A stretch of 64,000 nucleotides of DNA from Streptomyces sp. NBC_01463 (GCA_036227345.1 CP109468.1:3038001-3102000); one strand, 5' to 3'; shown: positions 24,622 to 34,059, numbered from the stretch's first letter. Numbers and translations: made by a program. Notes: generated by a model from the sequence alone, not told the origin.

Positions 24622-27600
24622 TCACTCCAGGACCTGCCGGCCCTCCGGCTGCGCGCTGCACGAGGCCTTGAAGGTGCAGTGGGCGCAGTGCTGGCCGGTC
24701 GTGGGGGTGAACCGTTCGTCCAGGACCCGGCCGGCGGCGGTCGCCAGCAGGTCGGAGACCCACTCGGTCTCCGGCGGCTGCTGGGCCTGCACCTTGGGGA
24801 CGGCGTCGCCGCCCTCCTTCTTGGGGGCGGGCTGGCGCAGCTGTACGAGTTCGGCGCCGCCGGACTCCGGGCGGATGCCGTCGAAGACGTCGTCGACCGC
24901 CCCTTCCCGGACGGCCAGCTGGTACACGGCGAGCTGGGGGTGGCGGGCCACCTCGTCCTTCGTCGGGGACTGCTTGCCGGTCTTGAAGTCGACGACGTAG
25001 GCCCGGCCCTCGGCGTCGCGTTCGACGCGGTCCATGGAGCCGCGGATGCGTACCTCGTACTCCCCCGCCTCCAGCGTCACGTCGAAGTCGTGCTCGCTGG
25101 CGGCCGGGGTGCGGCCGGTGCGGTCCATGACGTGCCAGCGCAGGAAGCGTTCGAGGGCGACGCGGGCCTGCTGCTTCTCCTGCTGCGACTTCCAGGGCGC
25201 GTCGAAGACCAGCCCGTCCCAGACCGAGTCGAGCCGCTCCATGAGGACGGCCAGATCGGCGGGCGTACGGCCGGAGGCGACCTCGTCGGCCAGGACGTGG
25301 ACGACGTTGCCGAAGCCCTGGGCGGCGGTCGCCGGGGCGTCGGCCTTCACCTCGCGCCCCAGGAACCACTGGAGCGCGCAGGTGTTGGCGAGCTGGTCGA
25401 GCGCGCTGCCGGACAGGGCGACGGGCTGGTCCCGGTCGCGCAGCGGGACGGCCGAGCGGGTCGGCTCGTACAGGCCCCACCAGCGGTAGGGGTGGGCCGA
25501 CGGCACGAGCGGCTGTCCCTCGTCGTCGCCGAGCGCGGCGAGCCTGGCGAGGCGGTGGGCGGCCTCCTCGCGCAGCGCGTCGGACGCTTCGGGGTCGACG
25601 GTGGTGGCCCGCAGTTCGGCGACGAGGGCGGCGACGGCCAGGGGGCGGCGGGGCCGGCCGGTGACGTCGCGGGGTTCGACGCCGAGCTCGGTGAGGAAGC
25701 GGGACGGCTGGTCGCCGTCGTCGGCGGGCGCCTTGACCGCGGTGACGACGAGGCGTTCGCGGGCCCGGGTCGCCGCCACGTAGAAGAGCCGGCGCTCCTC
25801 GGCGAGGAGGGCGCCGGGCGTGAGGGGTTCGGCGAGGCCGTCGCGGCCGATCCGGTCCGCTTCGAGCAGTGAGCCGCGGCGCCGCAGGTCGGGCCAGAGG
25901 CCCTCCTGCACCCCGGTGACGACGACCATGCGCCACTCCAGGCCCTTGGAGCGGTGCGCGGTCATCAGCCGTACGGCGTCGGGCCGGGTGGCGCGCCGGG
26001 AGAGGGTGTCGGCGGCGATGTCCTGGGCGTCGACCTCCTCCAGGAAGTTGAGCGTGCCGCGGCCGCCGGTGCGCTCCTCCGCGCGGGCCGCGGTGTCGAA
26101 GAGGGCGCAGACGGCGTCGAGGTCGCGGTCGGCGTTGCGACCGCCCGCGCCGCCGCGCAGCGCGGCGCGCTCCAGCCTGGCCGGCCACGGGGTGCCGGAC
26201 CACAGCTCCCACAGGGCCTCCTCGGCGGTGCCGCCGCGTTCGAGCAGCTCGCGCGCCGCGCGCAGCAGCGCGCCGAGACGCTGGGCGCCGCGGGCGTACG
26301 CCGGGTCGTGCGTCACGAGGCGCTCAGGCTCGGCGAGTGCGCGGGCGAGCAGTTCGCCGGAGGGCGCGGGCACCCGGTTGCCTGCGGCCCGCTCCTCGTC
26401 GCGCAGGGCCCGGCCGAGCCGGCGCAGATCGGCGGCGTCCATGGAGCCGAGGGGGGAGGTGAGGAGGGTGAGCGCCGTCTCGGTGTCGAGCCAGGGGGTT
26501 GGGCCCGCATCCGGGTCCGCATCCGCGTCCGGGCCCGTAACGGCGTCCGCCTCTGCTTCTGCCTCGGCCTCTTCCTCTGCCTCCGGCTCTGCCTCGGCCT
26601 CTTCCTCTGCCTCCGGCTCTGCCTCGGCCTCTTCCTCTGCCTCCGGCTCCGCGCCCCGGCGCAGCGCCGCCGCGGCCACCGTGCGCAGGGCGGTCAGGAG
26701 CGGGGCCACCGCGGGTTCGTGGCGCAGGGGCAGGTCGTCGCCGTCGACCTCCAGCGGGACGCCCGCCGAGGTCAGGGCGCGGCGCACCGCCGGGATCGTA
26801 CGGCCGCCGGCGCGGACCAGGACCGCCATCTCCTGCCACGGCACCCCGTCCTCCAGATGCGCCCGGCGCAGCAGGTCGGCGATGTTCTCCAGCTCGGTGG
26901 ACGCGGTCGGATAGGTGTACGTCTCGACGCTGCCACCCTCGCGGACCGCGCCGAGCTCCCGGTGGGCGCGGACCTTCGCCGACGGCAGCCGGGTGAGCGG
27001 CATCCGGCGGGTGAGCAGCCGGGTCGCGGCGAGCAGCCGGTCGCCGGAGCGGCGTGAGGTGGTGAGGACGCCGACCGGGGCCGGGGCGCCGTCCGCGCGC
27101 CGGAACACCTCGGGGAAGTCGAGGATGCCGTTCACATCGGCCCCTCGGAAGGCGTAGATCGACTGGTCCGGGTCACCGAACGCGATCAGGTTCCGGCCAC
27201 CGCCGCCGCCCGGGGAGCTCCCCCGGTTGCCGGCCAGCGCGTGCAGCAGCCGCACCTGCGCCGGGTCGGTGTCCTGGTACTCGTCGACGAACACGGTGTC
27301 GTACTGACCGGCCAGCAGCACCGACACCTCCGGGCGCTCCGCGAGCAGCACGGCACGGTGCACCAGCTCGGCGTAGTCCAGCACCCCCTGGGCGTCCAGG
27401 ACGTCGAGGTACTCGGCGAGGAAGGCCGCGGCGGCGCCCCAGTCGGGCCGGCCGGTGCGCCGGGCGAAGTCGGCGAGGGCGCCGGGGCCGAGTCCCAGCT
27501 CACGGCTGCGGGCGAGCACGGCGCGCACCTCGTCGGCGAAGCCGCGCGTGGTCAGGCAGGCGCGCAGTTCGTCGGGCCAGCGGATGTGGGAGAGGCCCTC

Positions 27601-28083
27601 CTTCTCCAGGTCGAGCTGGCCGGCCAGCAGATCGCGGACGGTGACGTCCTGCTCGGGTCCGGAGAGCAGCCGCAGCGGATCGGCGAAGAGGTCGGCGTCC
27701 TGATGGGCGCGGACCAGGGCGTAACAGAAGGAGTGGAAGGTGGTGGCCTGCGGTCCGCGGGCGGCACCGAGCCGGGCGGCCATCCGGTCGCGCAGCTCGA
27801 CGGCCGCCTTGCGGCTGAAGGTGAGGATCAGCATCCGGGCCGGGTCGGCGCCCCGGGCGACGCGTGCGGCGACCGCCTCGACGAGCGTGGTGGTCTTGCC
27901 GGTGCCGGGGCCCGCGAGAACCAGCAGCGGCCCGCCCGCATGGTCAACCACCGCGCGCTGTGCCGCGTCCAGGAGAGGGGGTTCCACGGAACCGGGCAGC
28001 GTACGCACCAGCCGGTATGCGCCCGTCGTCCCCCGCCGTGCCGGGCGGTGCGGACTGTGCCGGGTGGTGGAGGAGGTGCTCAC
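24622..28083 (-). CDS. adnA: AdnA-like ATP-dependent helicase-nuclease subunit
   Basis: An approximately 1153-residue helicase-nuclease, partner of the AdnB-like protein. Motif I is LAGPGTGKTTTLVEAV, II FVDEYQDTDPAQV, III AFGDPDQSIYAFRGAD, V AHRSKGLEWRMVVV and VI LFYVAATRARERL. The C-terminal domain has IRGSMDRVERD, YVVDFKTGKQSPTKDE and HPQLAVYQLAV, the RecB nuclease motifs. One cysteine upstream (NTCALQWFLG) and three at the end (HCAHCTFKASC) form the four ligands of a likely [4Fe-4S] cluster, as in AddB/AdnAB nucleases. A 30-residue Glu/Ala tandem repeat interrupts the helicase region. The GTG at 28083 is the first start of the conserved frame; the region before it is divergent from homologues. 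Confidence 0.85.
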   Translation of the reverse strand: MSTSSTTRHSPHRPARRGTTGAYRLVRTLPGSVEPPLLDAAQRAVVDHAGGPLLVLAGPGTGKTTTLVEAVAARVARGADPARMLILTFSRKAAVELRDRMAARLGAARGPQATTFHSFCYALVRAHQDADLFADPLRLLSGPEQDVTVRDLLAGQLDLEKEGLSHIRWPDELRACLTTRGFADEVRAVLARSRELGLGPGALADFARRTGRPDWGAAAAFLAEYLDVLDAQGVLDYAELVHRAVLLAERPEVSVLLAGQYDTVFVDEYQDTDPAQVRLLHALAGNRGSSPGGGGGRNLIAFGDPDQSIYAFRGADVNGILDFPEVFRRADGAPAPVGVLTTSRRSGDRLLAATRLLTRRMPLTRLPSAKVRAHRELGAVREGGSVETYTYPTASTELENIADLLRRAHLEDGVPWQEMAVLVRAGGRTIPAVRRALTSAGVPLEVDGDDLPLRHEPAVAPLLTALRTVAAAALRRGAEPEAEEEAEAEPEAEEEAEAEPEAEEEAEAEAEADAVTGPDADADPDAGPTPWLDTETALTLLTSPLGSMDAADLRRLGRALRDEERAAGNRVPAPSGELLARALAEPERLVTHDPAYARGAQRLGALLRAARELLERGGTAEEALWELWSGTPWPARLERAALRGGAGGRNADRDLDAVCALFDTAARAEERTGGRGTLNFLEEVDAQDIAADTLSRRATRPDAVRLMTAHRSKGLEWRMVVVTGVQEGLWPDLRRRGSLLEADRIGRDGLAEPLTPGALLAEERRLFYVAATRARERLVVTAVKAPADDGDQPSRFLTELGVEPRDVTGRPRRPLAVAALVAELRATTVDPEASDALREEAAHRLARLAALGDDEGQPLVPSAHPYRWWGLYEPTRSAVPLRDRDQPVALSGSALDQLANTCALQWFLGREVKADAPATAAQGFGNVVHVLADEVASGRTPADLAVLMERLDSVWDGLVFDAPWKSQQEKQQARVALERFLRWHVMDRTGRTPAASEHDFDVTLEAGEYEVRIRGSMDRVERDAEGRAYVVDFKTGKQSPTKDEVARHPQLAVYQLAVREGAVDDVFDGIRPESGGAELVQLRQPAPKKEGGDAVPKVQAQQPPETEWVSDLLATAAGRVLDERFTPTTGQHCAHCTFKASCSAQPEGRQVLE
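26561..26650 (-). repeat. Three exact 30-bp tandem repeats within adnA
   Basis: The unit gcctcggcctcttcctctgc + ctccggctct is present three times head to tail, differing only in the last base. In the coding strand it specifies a ten-residue Glu/Ala/Pro unit (EPEAEEEAEA). Such repeats can expand or contract by slippage. Confidence 0.95.
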
Positions 28084-28420
28084 GTGGGGATCGCCGGTCC
28101 TGGTGGGTCTGCTGGGAGTGCTGAGGCTTGCGCGGGGAGTGCGGGAAGTGCGGAGTGTGCTGCGGGGTGAGGCGCGGCGCGTGCCGCGAACTGACGACGC
28201 TACTCCGGCGCAGCCCCCGAAGGGGGCGGGACGGCTGCGTGGCTCGTCACGTTCCGCGCGACGGGGAGTCCGGCCGGAGCGGTGGGCCCGGACCCTCGGA
28301 CACCCTTCCGGCGCGTGCGGCTCGGCCCGGACGGAGGGCTCCGCGCCGACGTCGCGTCGCGCTTCCTCCGCGTCGTACGGACCCGGCTCCGCCCGATGCG
28401 TCACCGGATGGCCGAAGCTG
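28084..28420. other. Gap between adnA and the ATL gene, no gene seen
   Basis: This 337-bp stretch lies upstream of adnA and downstream of the ATL gene, both on the minus strand. Open frames cross it but lack ribosome sites and show no recognisable protein. It should contain the adnA promoter; I could not pick out a convincing -35/-10 pair. Confidence 0.5.
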
Positions 28421-28825
28421 TCAGGTGTGAGCTCCCCCGCCGTCGTCGCCGTCCGTGCCAGGACCGCCCTCCGCCGCCCCGACGGGCACGCCGTCCCACC
28501 GTGCGCGCCGCATGTCGAGGCGCGGAACGTGGCCTTCGGCACTGCGCGCGGCCTCGCGCAGCGGAGTGCCCTCCTCGCGGTAGTGATTCAGCGCACGCAG
28601 TTCGTGGCCCGGCAGCAGCGCACCGTCGGAGCGCACCACGCGCCACCATGGCACCGCTCCCCCGTACAGCGCCATGGCCCGGCCGACCTGGCGCGGGCCG
28701 CCGTCGCCCAGCCACTCCGCGATGTCGCCGTACGTCATGACGCGGCCGGGCGGGATCAGTTCGGCCACCTCGAGCACGCGCTCCGCGTACTCCGGCAACG
28801 CGTCACTCGTCGGGTGTTCGCTCAT
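28421..28825 (-). CDS. Alkyltransferase-like protein (ATL), MGMT family
   Basis: A 134-residue member of the O6-alkylguanine-DNA alkyltransferase-like family. The DNA-binding helix-turn-helix is in PPGRVMTYGDIAEWLGDGGPRQVGRAM. At the position of the PCHRV active site it has VPWWRVVRSDGAL: the acceptor Cys is replaced by Trp, as in ATL proteins, which bind O6-alkylguanine and hand it to nucleotide excision repair without repairing it. The ATG at 28825 has AGG nine bases before it; the longer frame to 29056 is not conserved. An ATL-type gene (Rv3204) also lies near adnA in M. tuberculosis (memory). No Ada or MGMT gene is nearby. Confidence 0.9.
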   Translation of the reverse strand: MSEHPTSDALPEYAERVLEVAELIPPGRVMTYGDIAEWLGDGGPRQVGRAMALYGGAVPWWRVVRSDGALLPGHELRALNHYREEGTPLREAARSAEGHVPRLDMRRARWDGVPVGAAEGGPGTDGDDGGGAHT

Positions 28826-29046
28826 CCGGCCCATCCTGCCGTACGCCACCGACAGTCCGGCCCGTTCCGTGTCCGGACGGACACGGAGTGTGCGCGGGAA
28901 GGGCGGGGGGCGTATCTTGCCCATCGCGCACCCCCGCATCGCACCCTGATGCCCCCCTCCGCGCTCCGGCCGTGCCACCATCATGCGGGCGGTGACCGGT
29001 GATACGAGAACACGAAGACCAATCAGAGGCGACGAAGGAGCAGGGC

Positions 29047-31821
29047 GTGCAGCCACCGAAGGCGGCCGACGCCTCCGATGCCGACCCGCGCTCCGGGGCG
29101 GCCCCCGGCCGGGAGCCGGGCACGGAGCGGGGCGCGGACACCGACGCGCCCCCCGCCGGTGCGTCCCCGGGCGTCTCCCCCGACGATCACCCGGTCGGCT
29201 CGACCCTCTCGACCTCCGAGGCGGCGTCCGCCGACCGCGTCTCGGGTGACGAACCCCTGCTCCCCGCCCGGGTGCACCGGCCCTCGGATCTGCTGCGGCT
29301 CCTCATCGGGGTCCTGGCGGTCGTCGTGCTGTTCGCCGTCGCCGCCTTCGCCCACGGCACGACGGCCGGCCTCGAACAGGACATCAACAAGGGCACCGGG
29401 CAGGCACCCGACCTGCTCATCAAGATCGCCGGTCTGGTCTCCAGCATCGCCGTCCTGCTCGTCCCGGTGGCCTTCGCGATCGAGCGGCTGATCAAACGCG
29501 ACGGGCTGCGGATCGCGGACGGGGTGCTGGCCGCCGTGCTGGCGCACGGGGTGACGCTCGCCACGGACCTGTGGGTCGCCAAGTCCGCTTCCGGCACCAT
29601 TCAGGACGCCCTGACCCAGCCGCAGCCCGGTGACGCGCTCACCGATCCCGTACACGGCTATCTCGCTCCCGTGATCGCCTACATGACGGCGGTCGGCATG
29701 GCGAGACGTCCGCGCTGGCGGGTCGTGCTGTGGGTGGTGCTGCTGCTCGACGCCTTCGCCATGTTGGTGGGCGGCTACACGACCCCGTTCTCGATCGTCC
29801 TGACGGTGCTGATCGGCTGGACGGTCGCGTACGGCACGCTGTACGCGGTCGGCTCGCCCAACGTCCGGCCGACCGGCCAGCACCTGATGGCCGGGCTGCG
29901 CCACGTCGGCTTCCGCCCGGTCACCGCGATGCGGGCCGAGGACGCCCCGGACTCCGGCGACCAGAGCGACCGGGGGCGCCGCTATCTGGTCTCCCTGGAG
30001 GACGGGCCACCGCTCGACGTCACGGTCGTGGACCGAGAACAGCAGGCGCAGGGCTTCTTCTACCGGGTGTGGCGCAGGCTCACCCTGCGCGGCATCACCC
30101 AGCGGCGGTCCATCCAGTCGCTGCGCCAGGCGCTGGAGCAGGAGGCGCTGCTCGCGTACGCGGCGATCGCCGCCGGTGCCAACGCCCCCAAACTGATCGC
30201 CACCTCCGAGCTCGGCCCGGACGCCGTGATGCTGGTGTACGAGCACATCGGCGGGCGCTCGCTGGACGCGCTGGAGGACGCCGAGATCACCGACGATCTG
30301 GTGCGCGGTGCCTGGCGCCAGGTGCGGGCGCTCCAGTCGCGCCGGATCGCGCACCGCAGGCTCACCGGTGACGCCATCCTGGTGGATCGTTTCGGCAAGG
30401 TGTTCGTCACGGACCTGCGCGGCGGCGAGATCGCGGCCGGTGATCTGGTGCTGCGGATGGACGTCGCCCAGCTGCTCACGACCACCGGACTGCGGGTGGG
30501 CGCCGAGCGGGCGGTGGCGTCCGCGCTTGCGGTGCTCGGCCCGGACGCGGTCGCGGACTGTCTGCCGCTGCTTCAGCCGATCGCGCTCAGCCGTTCCACC
30601 CGCGCGCAGCTGCGCAGGCTGGCCCGGGAGCGGTCGCAGCGCGAACGCGAGGCCGTGCTGGACGCGTCGGACGCGGCCAAGCGGGCCAGGGCCGAGGACG
30701 CGGAGCTCTCCAAGGACCCCGGGCGCAAGGCCGCCCGCAAGTCGCTGCGCACCGAGAAGCAGGCCGAGAAGCGGGCCATGGACGATGCGCTGGACGAGGC
30801 CCGCGAGGAGGACCTGCTCTCCCAGATGCGCCAGGAGGTGCTGCTGATCAGGCCGCAGGCACCGGTCGAGCCGGTCCGCCTGGAGCGCATCAAGCCGCGC
30901 ACCCTGTTCAGCTTCATCGCCGGCGCCATCGCCGCGTACTTCCTGATCTCGCAGGTCACCGAGGCCGACTTCGGCGCGGTGGTCGAGCAGGCGGAGTGGG
31001 GCTGGGTGGCGGCCGCGCTCGGCTTCTCGGCGCTCAGCTACATCGCGGCCGCGATGAGCCTGTTGGGCTTCGTGCCCGAGCGGGTGCCGTTCGGCAAGAC
31101 GGTGCTGGCGCAGGTCGCCGGCTCGTTCGTGAAGATCGTGGCCCCGGCGGCGGTGGGCGGGGTGGCACTCAACACCCGGTTCCTCCAGCGCTCCGGGGTG
31201 CGTCCGGGACTGGCGGTCGCGAGTGTCGGTGCCTCGCAGCTGTTCGGGCTTGGCTGCCACATCGTGCTGCTGGCCGCGTTCGGCTATCTGACCGGTACCG
31301 AGAAGACACCGTCCTCGCTCACCCCGTCCAGGACCGTGATCGCCGGACTGCTGACGGTCGCCGTCCTGGTGCTGGTGGTGACGGCCATTCCGTTCCTGCG
31401 GAAGTTCGTGGTCACACGGGTGCGGTCGCTGTTCGCCGGGGTCGTGCCGCGCATGCTCGATGTCGTGCAGCGGCCGCAGAAGCTGCTCACGGGCATCGGC
31501 GGGATGCTGCTGCTGACCGGCCTGTTCGTGATGTGCCTGGACGCGTCGGTCCGGGCGTTCAGCGGTCCGGACGTGCCGCATCTCAGTTACGCCAGCATCG
31601 CGGTGGTCTTCCTCGCCGGGAACGCGCTGGGGTCGGCGGCGCCGACCCCGGGCGGTATGGGCGCGGTCGAGGGTGCGCTGACCCTCGGTCTGATCGCGGT
31701 CGGCCTGCCGAAGGAGGTCGCGGCGCCCGCGGTGCTGCTCTACCGCCTGATGACGCTGTGGCTGCCGGTGCTTCCCGGCTGGCTCGCCTTCAACCACCTG
31801 ACGCGCAAGGGCGAGCTCTGA
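29047..31821 (+). CDS. MprF-like flippase with an N-terminal kinase-like domain
   Basis: A protein of about 924 residues. After a disordered Asp/Pro-rich N-terminus come six or so membrane segments (about residues 75-280). Next is a protein-kinase/ABC1-like globular domain (about 290-520), with VMLVYEHIGGRSLDAL and IAHRRLTGDAILVDRFGKVFVTDLRGG in the places of hinge, catalytic and metal loops. The catalytic Asp position is Arg and DFG is DLR, so it is likely inactive. A charged coiled stretch follows (QREREAVLDASDAAKRARAE). The C-terminal third is the eight-helix LPG_synthase_TM domain (GSFVKIVAPAAVGGVALNTR, PTPGGMGAVEGALTLG). The aminoacyl-transfer domain of MprF is absent, so it probably moves rather than modifies a lipid. 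The GTG at 29047 follows AAGGAG. Confidence 0.82.
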   Translation: MQPPKAADASDADPRSGAAPGREPGTERGADTDAPPAGASPGVSPDDHPVGSTLSTSEAASADRVSGDEPLLPARVHRPSDLLRLLIGVLAVVVLFAVAAFAHGTTAGLEQDINKGTGQAPDLLIKIAGLVSSIAVLLVPVAFAIERLIKRDGLRIADGVLAAVLAHGVTLATDLWVAKSASGTIQDALTQPQPGDALTDPVHGYLAPVIAYMTAVGMARRPRWRVVLWVVLLLDAFAMLVGGYTTPFSIVLTVLIGWTVAYGTLYAVGSPNVRPTGQHLMAGLRHVGFRPVTAMRAEDAPDSGDQSDRGRRYLVSLEDGPPLDVTVVDREQQAQGFFYRVWRRLTLRGITQRRSIQSLRQALEQEALLAYAAIAAGANAPKLIATSELGPDAVMLVYEHIGGRSLDALEDAEITDDLVRGAWRQVRALQSRRIAHRRLTGDAILVDRFGKVFVTDLRGGEIAAGDLVLRMDVAQLLTTTGLRVGAERAVASALAVLGPDAVADCLPLLQPIALSRSTRAQLRRLARERSQREREAVLDASDAAKRARAEDAELSKDPGRKAARKSLRTEKQAEKRAMDDALDEAREEDLLSQMRQEVLLIRPQAPVEPVRLERIKPRTLFSFIAGAIAAYFLISQVTEADFGAVVEQAEWGWVAAALGFSALSYIAAAMSLLGFVPERVPFGKTVLAQVAGSFVKIVAPAAVGGVALNTRFLQRSGVRPGLAVASVGASQLFGLGCHIVLLAAFGYLTGTEKTPSSLTPSRTVIAGLLTVAVLVLVVTAIPFLRKFVVTRVRSLFAGVVPRMLDVVQRPQKLLTGIGGMLLLTGLFVMCLDASVRAFSGPDVPHLSYASIAVVFLAGNALGSAAPTPGGMGAVEGALTLGLIAVGLPKEVAAPAVLLYRLMTLWLPVLPGWLAFNHLTRKGEL

Positions 31822-31857
31822 TCCGGCCCGCTCCGCAGGCGTCCACCCGCTTGGACC

Positions 31858-31884
31858 GGCGCCCCGTGCACCGCCCGGGGCGCC
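31858..31884. terminator. Hairpin after the MprF-like gene
   Basis: Inverted repeat GGCGCCCCG / CGGGGCGCC with a nine-base loop, 36 bases after the MprF-like stop and just before the next gene. Probable terminator. Confidence 0.55.
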
Positions 31885-31900
31885 GCCGCACGATGGGGTG

Positions 31901-33505
31901 ATGAGGACCTCCCCTGCCCTGCGCGCCGCGGCCCTCGCCGCCACTGTGACCGTGCTGTTCCCGCTCGCCGGCTGCTCGGACGGGGGTGACCAGGACACGG
32001 CCGGCCGGCCGAGCAGCGCCCCGGTCGCCGCCGACGCCGCCGCGGCCCCCACCGCGTCCGGCCTCGCATCCCAGCAGCTGAAGTGGAAGCCATGCCCGGC
32101 CCCCTCCCAGGCGCAGGGCGGTGGCGCGGCCCCCTCCCCGCTGCCGGGCGGGGCCGTCTGGGAGTGCTCGTCCATGGATGTCCCGCTCGACTACGCCGAC
32201 CCCGGCGGCAAGACCATTTCCCTGGCGCTCGTCCGTGCGAAGGCGATCGACGGGAAGAAGCGGATCGGTTCGCTGATCTTCAACTTCGGCGGCCCCGGCG
32301 CTTCGGGGGTCGCCACCCTGCCCGCCTTCGGCGCGGAGTACGACAAGCTCCGCACGCGCTACGACCTGGTGAGCTTCGACCCGCGCGGCGTCGGCGACAG
32401 CGACGGCGTGGAGTGCGAGAGCGACAAGCAGCTGGACGCGCGGTACGAGGGCGACGGGACGCCGGACGACGCGGCGGAGGAGAAGGCGTTCACCGAGGAC
32501 ACGAAGACGTACGCGGCGGCCTGCGAGAAGAACTCGGGCAAGGAGCTCCCCTTCGTGGGGACGACGAACGCCGCCCGCGACATGGACCTGATGCGCCAGG
32601 TGCTCGGCGACGACAGGCTGTACTACTTCGGCATCTCGTACGGCACCGAACTGGGCGGCGTCTACGCGCACTTGTTCCCCAAGAGCGTCGGCAGGTCGGT
32701 CCTGGACGCGGTCGTCGACCCGACCGAGGACGCGGAGCAGTCCTCCCTCGGCCAGGCCAAGGGCTTCCAGCTCGCCCTGGACAACTTCGCCGCGGACTGC
32801 GTGGAGCGCGGCGACGCCTGCAAGCTGCCCGGATCCACCGCCGAGGAGGTCGAGCAGGGGGTGTCCGGTCTTCTCGGCCGGCTGGAGAAGAAGCCGGTGG
32901 CGGGGCTCGGTTCACGGAAGCTCACCCAGACCCAGGCCACCACCGGCATCGCGGCGGCGCTCTACTCCAAGGAGACCTGGCCGCTGCTGGAGCAGGGCCT
33001 GGACGAGGCCGACGGCGGGAACGGCGGACTGCTCCTCGCGCTCGCGGACTCCCTCAACGGCCGCTCCGAGGACGGCCACTACGACAACTCGGCAGCGGCC
33101 AACACCGCCATCAACTGCGCCGACTCCAAGGAGCGGTTCACCCTGGACGAGGCGAAGGCGAAGCTCCCGGAGTTCCATGACGCCTCGCCGGTCTTCGGCG
33201 ACTACCTCGGCTGGGGCCTGATGGCGTGCACCGGCTGGCCGGTGGCGGGCGCCTGGGACACCCCGGACGTCAGCGCCGAGGGCGCGGCCCCCGTCCTGGT
33301 CATCGGCAACACCGGGGACCCGGCGACCCCCTACGCGGGCGCGAGGGCGATGGCCGAGGAGCTGGGCGAGGGCGTCGGAGTGGAGATGACGTACCGGGGC
33401 GAGGGGCACGGCGCGTACAACAGCGGCAACGCCTGTGTGCAGAAGGCGGTGGGCGGCTATCTGCTGGACGGGAAGGTGCCGGCGGCGGGCACGGTCTGCG
33501 GGTAG
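31901..33505 (+). CDS. TAP-family alpha/beta hydrolase lipoprotein (copy 1)
   Basis: A 534-residue secreted hydrolase of the tripeptidyl-aminopeptidase (SlpD/SlpE-like) family. The N-terminus is a lipoprotein signal peptide ending in the lipobox PLAGC, so it should be anchored to the outer face of the membrane. The oxyanion segment is FNFGGPGASGVATLP, the nucleophile YFGISYGTELGGVYAH, the acid VIGNTGDPATPYAGA and the His RGEGHGAYNSG; the last two lie in the TAP-like C-terminal domain. It probably releases short peptides outside the cell. It is clearly paralogous to the gene at 50034-51605, and the biosynthetic cluster lies exactly between the two. A GTG three bases earlier is an alternative start. 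Confidence 0.93.
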   Translation: MRTSPALRAAALAATVTVLFPLAGCSDGGDQDTAGRPSSAPVAADAAAAPTASGLASQQLKWKPCPAPSQAQGGGAAPSPLPGGAVWECSSMDVPLDYADPGGKTISLALVRAKAIDGKKRIGSLIFNFGGPGASGVATLPAFGAEYDKLRTRYDLVSFDPRGVGDSDGVECESDKQLDARYEGDGTPDDAAEEKAFTEDTKTYAAACEKNSGKELPFVGTTNAARDMDLMRQVLGDDRLYYFGISYGTELGGVYAHLFPKSVGRSVLDAVVDPTEDAEQSSLGQAKGFQLALDNFAADCVERGDACKLPGSTAEEVEQGVSGLLGRLEKKPVAGLGSRKLTQTQATTGIAAALYSKETWPLLEQGLDEADGGNGGLLLALADSLNGRSEDGHYDNSAAANTAINCADSKERFTLDEAKAKLPEFHDASPVFGDYLGWGLMACTGWPVAGAWDTPDVSAEGAAPVLVIGNTGDPATPYAGARAMAEELGEGVGVEMTYRGEGHGAYNSGNACVQKAVGGYLLDGKVPAAGTVCG

Positions 33506-33507
33506 GC

Positions 33508-33545
33508 GTACCGGTCACGGGCCTTGCCGGCGCTCGTGACCGGTA
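33508..33545. terminator. Hairpin terminator after TAP hydrolase 1
   Basis: Perfect 12-bp arms GTACCGGTCACG / CGTGACCGGTAC around a 14-base loop, starting two bases after the stop codon. It lies between two convergent genes and marks the left edge of the cluster. Confidence 0.8.
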
Positions 33546-33597
33546 CACACCCCGGTGTGCCCCGTCGGCTCCATGGCCCTGACCGGCGGGACTGCCC

Positions 33598-34059
33598 TCA
33601 GGGACGGCCCGCGGGTTGCGGTTCCAGCCCGCGTACCGCCCCCAGTTGTGCGTAGAGGTCGAGCTGGTCGTCCGTCAGCCAGTACTCGGCGATCCGCCCC
33701 TGTTCGATCCGCAACGTGTCCACGCCGGCGAAGTCGACCGCGGTTCCGGGTGGTGCCGTCGCCATGGCGGGGCGTCCCCCGGCCCAGATGCCGGTGAACC
33801 GGAACCGGGAGATCACATGGTCCCCGTCGGTGAAGGGCCCGAGTTCGCACCGGAAGCCGGCCGACGAGAAGGAGCTGCGGAACAGCGCGATCCAGGACGC
33901 CAGCCGGTCCGGGTTGTCGATGCCCTCCTCGGGCGGCATTCCGAAAGCCGGCAGATGAACGCGCACGGATGGCGCGATGATGTGCTGCGCCATCGCCAGA
34001 TCGCCGTTCCACATGGCCAGCCACCGGTCCACCAGGACCTTGGTGTCGAAATCAGTCAC
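33598..34059 (-). CDS. SnoaL/NTF2-like protein (copy 1, left edge of cluster)
   Basis: A 153-residue SnoaL-like (NTF2 fold) protein. Visible are VDRWLAMWNGDLAMAQHII, RVHLPAFGMPPEEGIDNPDR, LGPFTDGDHVISRFRFTGIW and a closing FAGVDTLRIEQGRIAEYWLT, the standard SnoaL strand pattern. Members of the fold act as polyketide cyclases, isomerases, dehydratases or hydroxylases; the actual reaction cannot be read here. It is paralogous to the protein at 48281-48712 (both have WxxMWNxD and RLHLP/RVHLP blocks), so the cluster carries a pair. The GTG at 34059 follows AAGGGG. It is downstream of the SARP gene on the same strand, but a strong hairpin lies between them. Confidence 0.85.
   Translation of the reverse strand: MTDFDTKVLVDRWLAMWNGDLAMAQHIIAPSVRVHLPAFGMPPEEGIDNPDRLASWIALFRSSFSSAGFRCELGPFTDGDHVISRFRFTGIWAGGRPAMATAPPGTAVDFAGVDTLRIEQGRIAEYWLTDDQLDLYAQLGAVRGLEPQPAGRP

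Noticed and set aside
26561..26650. Regular repeats considered as a CRISPR-like array
   Set aside because: The copies are contiguous with no spacers, lie in frame in adnA and encode an acidic repeat.
29023..32175. A minus-strand open frame of 1050 codons across the MprF-like and TAP genes
   Set aside because: It crosses gene borders and has no domain; the plus-strand genes have membrane helices, catalytic motifs and ribosome sites.
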